Assembly: GCA_964371055.1 (NCBI GenBank)
Contig: CAYJLF010000005.1
Coordinates: 62,001 to 126,000 of the forward strand
DNA from: CAYJLF01 sp964371055
Lineage (GTDB): Bacteria; Eisenbacteria; RBG-16-71-46; CAIMUX01
DNA: 64,000 bases
Direction of reading: 5' to 3'
Below, piece by piece: positions 60,496 through 64,000 of this stretch. The notes under the pieces are model-generated. The model was not told the origin of the DNA, searched no databases, and saw only the letters and a program-made list of their open reading frames with translations. Every line of letters begins with the position of its first letter. Positions within the stretch are counted from its first letter, which is position 1. A program made the position numbers and the translations under genes.

Positions 60496-61374
60496 ATGAT
60501 CCGTCGCATCGTCACCGTCGTCGCCCTGATCGCCGTCGGAGTCCTCAGCGTAGGTCTGTTGCTGACGCAACGGAAGTACCAGACGACCCAGACGCTTTAC
60601 ACCCTGACCAGGGCTTCGGAAGACTCGCTCCGCGCGCACTACGCCGCCGCGGTCGACGCGATCGTCGAGATCCAGGACAGCCTGGCGGCGATCATGCCCA
60701 GCGAGGCGCAGGTGCTGCACCTGTCGGAGAGCATCGGGGACGAGCAGAAGATCCGCCGGACCCGTCGCGACGACATCATGCAGCAGATTGGCGATCTGCG
60801 GACCGGCATCCAGAACGGCAAGGCGATGATCCGACGGCTGGAGGACCGGCTGAAGGAGAGCGAGACCAGGATCGCCGGGCTGGAGAAGCTGGTCGACAAC
60901 CTCAAGCGGATGGTTTCCGCCCGCGAAGAGATGGTGGCCACACTCACCGCCCGGGTCGAGTCGCTCCAGCAGGAGGTGACGACGCTCAAGGCCGACGTGG
61001 CGGTGCGCGACCAGACGATCGACGAGCAGCACCAGGCGATCACGGCGCGCGATCGCGAGCTCAGCACGATCTACTACCTCACCGGCAAGCGGAAGAACCT
61101 GCAGCAGCTTGGGGTCGTCGCCGCCTCGGGGGGCTTCCTCGGCCTGGGCCAGACCTCACGCCTGACCGGGGAGATCGACCCCCGTTTCTTCACGCCGTTC
61201 GACACCGGCCGAGAGCGAGTCCTGCGCATTCCGGGGAAGAAACCGGTAGTGCTGACCGCGCAGGCTCAATCGAGCTACACGATCGTCTCCTCCTCCCCCG
61301 ACTGGCACGAACTCCGGATCATCGATCCGGAAGAATTCCGAAAGGTGCGGTACCTGGTGGTGCAGGTGGAGTAG
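60496..61374 (+). CDS. Membrane-anchored coiled-coil protein
   Basis: A 292-residue protein. An N-terminal membrane anchor (about 5-24) is followed by a long coiled coil (about 40-190) with heptads such as MIRRLEDRLKESETRIAGLE and VESLQQEVTTLKADV. A C-terminal beta-rich domain (about 200-292: RLTGEIDPRFFTPFDTGRE, ELRIIDPEEFRKVRYLVVQ) completes it. No named family is recognised; such proteins often act in envelope organisation. AGAGG lies 7-8 nt before the ATG. It converges with the sigma54 regulator gene. Confidence 0.7.
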   Translation: MIRRIVTVVALIAVGVLSVGLLLTQRKYQTTQTLYTLTRASEDSLRAHYAAAVDAIVEIQDSLAAIMPSEAQVLHLSESIGDEQKIRRTRRDDIMQQIGDLRTGIQNGKAMIRRLEDRLKESETRIAGLEKLVDNLKRMVSAREEMVATLTARVESLQQEVTTLKADVAVRDQTIDEQHQAITARDRELSTIYYLTGKRKNLQQLGVVAASGGFLGLGQTSRLTGEIDPRFFTPFDTGRERVLRIPGKKPVVLTAQAQSSYTIVSSSPDWHELRIIDPEEFRKVRYLVVQVE

Positions 61375-61395
61375 GGAGCCGGTCCGAGCCGCGCT

Positions 61396-63726
61396 CTAGG
61401 ACGGCTGCCTCATCTCATTGGGATCGATCCCGGCCTCACGGATCGCTCGCTGCAGGCGCCCGCGGCTGACATCAAGCCGCAGCGCGGCGGCGCGGATGCT
61501 TCCACCGCTCCGAGAGAGCGCCTCGCGCATGATCTCGGGAGTCAACTCAGGGAGCGCCGCCTTGACCGGCGGGCGAGGCGGGGGAGCCTCACACGGCGGG
61601 CGCCAGCTCTTCACTCGGCCGTCGCCGGCCAACGCGGCGACCGCGAAGACCTCCCCGCGAAGCTGGCGGACGTTGCCGGGCCAGTCGTGGGCTTTCATGC
61701 GCTCCACCGCCTCGGGTGCGATACCCCGGAACTGCGGACTGGTCTGCCGGACCTCCGCCACGAAGTGCTCGATCAAGAGCGGAATGTCCTGCCGGCGCTT
61801 GCGCAGAGGCGGCACGTGAAGCCGCACCTGGGCGAGCCGGTAGAGGAGATCATCCCGGAAGCGGCCCGCCCGCGCCAGTTCGTCGAGATCGGCGTTGGTG
61901 GCAGAGATGATCCGGGTCTCAACGGGGTAGGACCGGTCAGCGCCGAGGGGACGCACCTCGCCGGGATCGAGCAGGCGCAGGAGGCGAGCTTGCGACTCCG
62001 GCGGCAGGTCAGCCACCTCGTCGAGGAAGAGACTCCCGCCCGCGGCCGAACGAGCCAGACCCAGGCGGCGCCGCGTCGCGCCGGTGAAAGCGCCAGGCTC
62101 GTACCCGAACAACTCGGCATCGAGCAGATCGCGAGGGCACGTCGCGCAGTTGAACGAGACCAGCGGCCCCTCCGCCCACGGGCTCAGACGGTGGACCGCA
62201 TGGGCGATGAGTTCCTTGCCGGTGCCGGTCTCGCCGGTGATGAGGACCGGCATGCGGGCGCGGGCGATGCGGCGGACCTGGTCGAATAGCTCCACGAGGG
62301 CCGGCGACCGGCCGACCAATCCGTGCTCCCGGAGCAGTCCCTGCCGATCGCGGCGAGGGCGGCGGCGAGGTCGGGGACTACCGGACGGCGCATCGGCCGG
62401 TGCCGCCGGGGCGTCATCGCTCACGGTGAGCGGCAATCCCAGCAACGCCTCGACTCGGTTGCGTTCGAACCGCTCGTCGAGGCCGACCTGGATCTCGAGC
62501 GCCCGGTGCAGGATCTCGCGGGCCTGTGTTTCGTCCCCGGACGCCCGCCACGCCTGCCCCAGCACGCGCAGCGCGGTCGCCTCCTCGTACCGATCGCCGG
62601 AACGAGCCGCACGTTCCGCGGCCTCGCGCGCCTGGGCAAGCGCTGCTTCGGGCCTGCTCGCGGCAAGCTCGACCTCCGCGAGACGCCGGAGAACCTCCGG
62701 GATGATGTCGCCGTCGGGAGCGATGCGGCGCGCGATGCGGAGCGCCCGTTCCAGGGCCAGGCGCGCCCGTCGCGGAGAACCGGAGGCGAGGTGGTATTCA
62801 CCGGTGAACTCGAGCGCGAGGGCGGTACGGCGGGGAGAAGCCTGGCGGCGGGCAAGTCGCAGGGCACGGCTGAACTCCGCGCGGCTCTCCACCAGACGGT
62901 CGAGGCGCGTAAGAACGAGCGCCCGTGCCGTCCGCGCCGAAGTCTCGGTCCGCTTGTCGCCCAGCTCGAGCGAGAGCGTGACCGATTCGGCGAGAACCTC
63001 CTCGGCGAAGCGGAGTTGACCGCACTTGAGCCGCTGAACACCCAAATTCAAAGTAGTCTGTGTGTACTTTTGAGAGAGACCGAGCTTTCGGTAGCGATCG
63101 CGAGCCTGGAGCAGGAGGTTCTCGGCGCGGGACCAGTGGCCTTCCATCCGGTCGTACAACGCCAGGCTCATCGTGGCGTCGGCCGTCCCCTCCTCCCAAC
63201 GCAGCCGCGTCGACTCCACGATCGCCCATTCGCACGCGGCCCGCGCCTCGCCAAGGTCGTTCAGCCGCTGGAGACATTGGGCAACCACGACCTGCAATGA
63301 AACGTCGGCCCGCGAACGGGCCGTCCGTCCTTGACGGGCGAATCGGGCTACGCAGTCGGCGTAGCGCCCCTCCTCCCGCCAGAGTCGGGCGCAGAGCAAG
63401 TCGTGTTCCGCCGCCGACTCGGGCTCAAGAGAGGCGGCGTCGATACGGTCGAGGAGCCCCCTCGCATCGGCTTGCCGGCCCATCAATCGGTATGCATCCG
63501 CCAAGAGGATCAGGGCTGAGGCCGCGCCGTAAACGGAGTCACACGCCTGCACTTGCCGTTCGATCGGCTCCAGACACCGGACCACTTCGGCGTAGGACCC
63601 CGCCTGCACGTACATCCGGGCGAGCGCCAACTGCCCGTCGAGGGTGCCGGCCGCGTCTGCTGCCGCGCTCCTCGGGCGATCCGTTGGGTGCCGGCCCGTG
63701 ATGTCTGCCGATCGATCGTGGTGCAA
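61396..63726 (-). CDS. Sigma54-dependent regulator with N-terminal TPR region
   Basis: A 776-residue protein. Residues about 20-430 are TPR-like helical repeats. The AAA+ domain follows with Walker A GETGTGKELIA, the sigma54-contact loop EPGAFTGAT and Walker B GGSLFLDEVADLP. A Fis-type HTH is at the C-terminus (MREALSRSGGSIRAAALRLDVSRGRLQRAI). No receiver, GAF or PAS domain is seen, so the TPR part probably senses a protein or peptide partner. The start is taken as TTG at 63726 with AGGGG/AAGGG upstream and is uncertain. It would activate RpoN promoters. No target site was recognised. Confidence 0.85.
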   Translation of the reverse strand: MHHDRSADITGRHPTDRPRSAAADAAGTLDGQLALARMYVQAGSYAEVVRCLEPIERQVQACDSVYGAASALILLADAYRLMGRQADARGLLDRIDAASLEPESAAEHDLLCARLWREEGRYADCVARFARQGRTARSRADVSLQVVVAQCLQRLNDLGEARAACEWAIVESTRLRWEEGTADATMSLALYDRMEGHWSRAENLLLQARDRYRKLGLSQKYTQTTLNLGVQRLKCGQLRFAEEVLAESVTLSLELGDKRTETSARTARALVLTRLDRLVESRAEFSRALRLARRQASPRRTALALEFTGEYHLASGSPRRARLALERALRIARRIAPDGDIIPEVLRRLAEVELAASRPEAALAQAREAAERAARSGDRYEEATALRVLGQAWRASGDETQAREILHRALEIQVGLDERFERNRVEALLGLPLTVSDDAPAAPADAPSGSPRPRRRPRRDRQGLLREHGLVGRSPALVELFDQVRRIARARMPVLITGETGTGKELIAHAVHRLSPWAEGPLVSFNCATCPRDLLDAELFGYEPGAFTGATRRRLGLARSAAGGSLFLDEVADLPPESQARLLRLLDPGEVRPLGADRSYPVETRIISATNADLDELARAGRFRDDLLYRLAQVRLHVPPLRKRRQDIPLLIEHFVAEVRQTSPQFRGIAPEAVERMKAHDWPGNVRQLRGEVFAVAALAGDGRVKSWRPPCEAPPPRPPVKAALPELTPEIMREALSRSGGSIRAAALRLDVSRGRLQRAIREAGIDPNEMRQPS

Positions 63727-63755
63727 CCGATCCGCCCTTCCCCTGCTGCGTGGCC

Positions 63756-64000
63756 CTAGTGTCCGGTCATTCCGAACAGATGGATGAACTGATAGAGCGC
63801 GATCCAGAACTGCGTCGAACTCGCTGCCCGCTGGTCCACGTCACTGCCTGTCATCCCCTGGGGATCCGCAACCGGTGGAGACCCAGGCGCGGAGAGGCCG
63901 GTGCCGGCCAAAAGCGGATCTCGATGCGATGGCGGCGGAACGAAATCGGGCGGCTCGTCTGGATCCCCATCCCAAATGGCATGCAGATCCAGCTCTGGTG
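63756..64000 (-). CDS. Possible C-terminal part of a gene entering from the right edge
   Basis: The minus strand is open from the window edge to a TAG at 63758-63756, giving 80 residues. It is Pro/Asp-rich (PDEPPDFVPPP) and ends with a hydrophobic STQFWIALYQFIHLFGMTGH. It lies 29 bp upstream of the sigma54 regulator on the same strand, so it may be part of that operon. No family is recognised, and in such GC-rich DNA an open frame of this length could be chance. Confidence 0.4.
   Translation of the reverse strand, partial: PELDLHAIWDGDPDEPPDFVPPPSHRDPLLAGTGLSAPGSPPVADPQGMTGSDVDQRAASSTQFWIALYQFIHLFGMTGH

Overview
The window is a GC-rich, gene-dense bacterial chromosome segment with about 48 protein genes on both strands. 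I saw no rRNA, tRNA, CRISPR array, transposase or phage gene. Five secreted proteins end in an FlgD-like (Ig-fold) tail with the pattern PNP...(I/V)YDxxGR...WDGRD..G...(S/A)GxY. Other marks are tandem six-cysteine (G)ACCxxDGxC repeats, SUMF1-type lipoproteins, class I two-subunit fumarase, archaeal-type topoisomerase VI and histone-H1-like basic proteins. I infer an uncultured FCB-superphylum-type bacterium (Eisenbacteria/Krumholzibacteria/Latescibacteria-like) or a relative. This is inference; no marker gene was placed on a tree. Layout, left to right. Positions 1-5650 carry the end of a GH63-type glycosidase and a run of small housekeeping genes: QueG-like Fe-S protein, HD hydrolase, CrcB/FluC, DUF190, DUF423, LysE exporter, S4 protein and DinB protein. 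Positions 5707-16163, all minus strand, hold a sugar locus: a secreted dockerin/FlgD-tail protein, a periplasmic sugar-binding lipoprotein, an RbsA-type ATPase, an RbsC-type permease with an extra extracytoplasmic domain, and a 1451-residue secreted GH38 alpha-mannosidase. Positions 16333-28297 hold an Ada-type alkylation repair protein, a HGSNAT-like acyltransferase, an outer-membrane beta-barrel, two SUMF1-domain lipoproteins, a ROK sugar kinase, a DUF2207 protein and ApbE. Positions 28441-34201 are rich in nucleic-acid-binding proteins: a glycine-rich RRM protein with a long leader, topoisomerase VI A and B, a divergent HTH/histone-H1-like protein and TrpS. Positions 34219-47044 are mostly secreted or metabolic: VOC protein, two six-cysteine-repeat proteins sharing a WGxxKxxYR C-terminus, an S8 protease, fumarase alpha (with a Lys/Ala/Pro tail) and beta, an MFS transporter and an M1 peptidase. 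Positions 47292-64000 hold an IMPACT-family protein, a transketolase-like enzyme, a DinB protein, an HD hydrolase, two large secreted beta-propeller proteins, a TMTC-like TPR membrane protein, a coiled-coil protein and a TPR-sigma54 regulator. Working together: secreted GH38, GH63, S8 and M1 hydrolases would digest external glycans and peptides. The ABC importer and ROK kinase would take up and phosphorylate released sugar, and the surface repeat proteins carry shared C-terminal tails that may direct export. Several sigma70-like promoters are readable, with TTGACN-17-TATCMT-type boxes, which suggests an ordinary housekeeping sigma factor.
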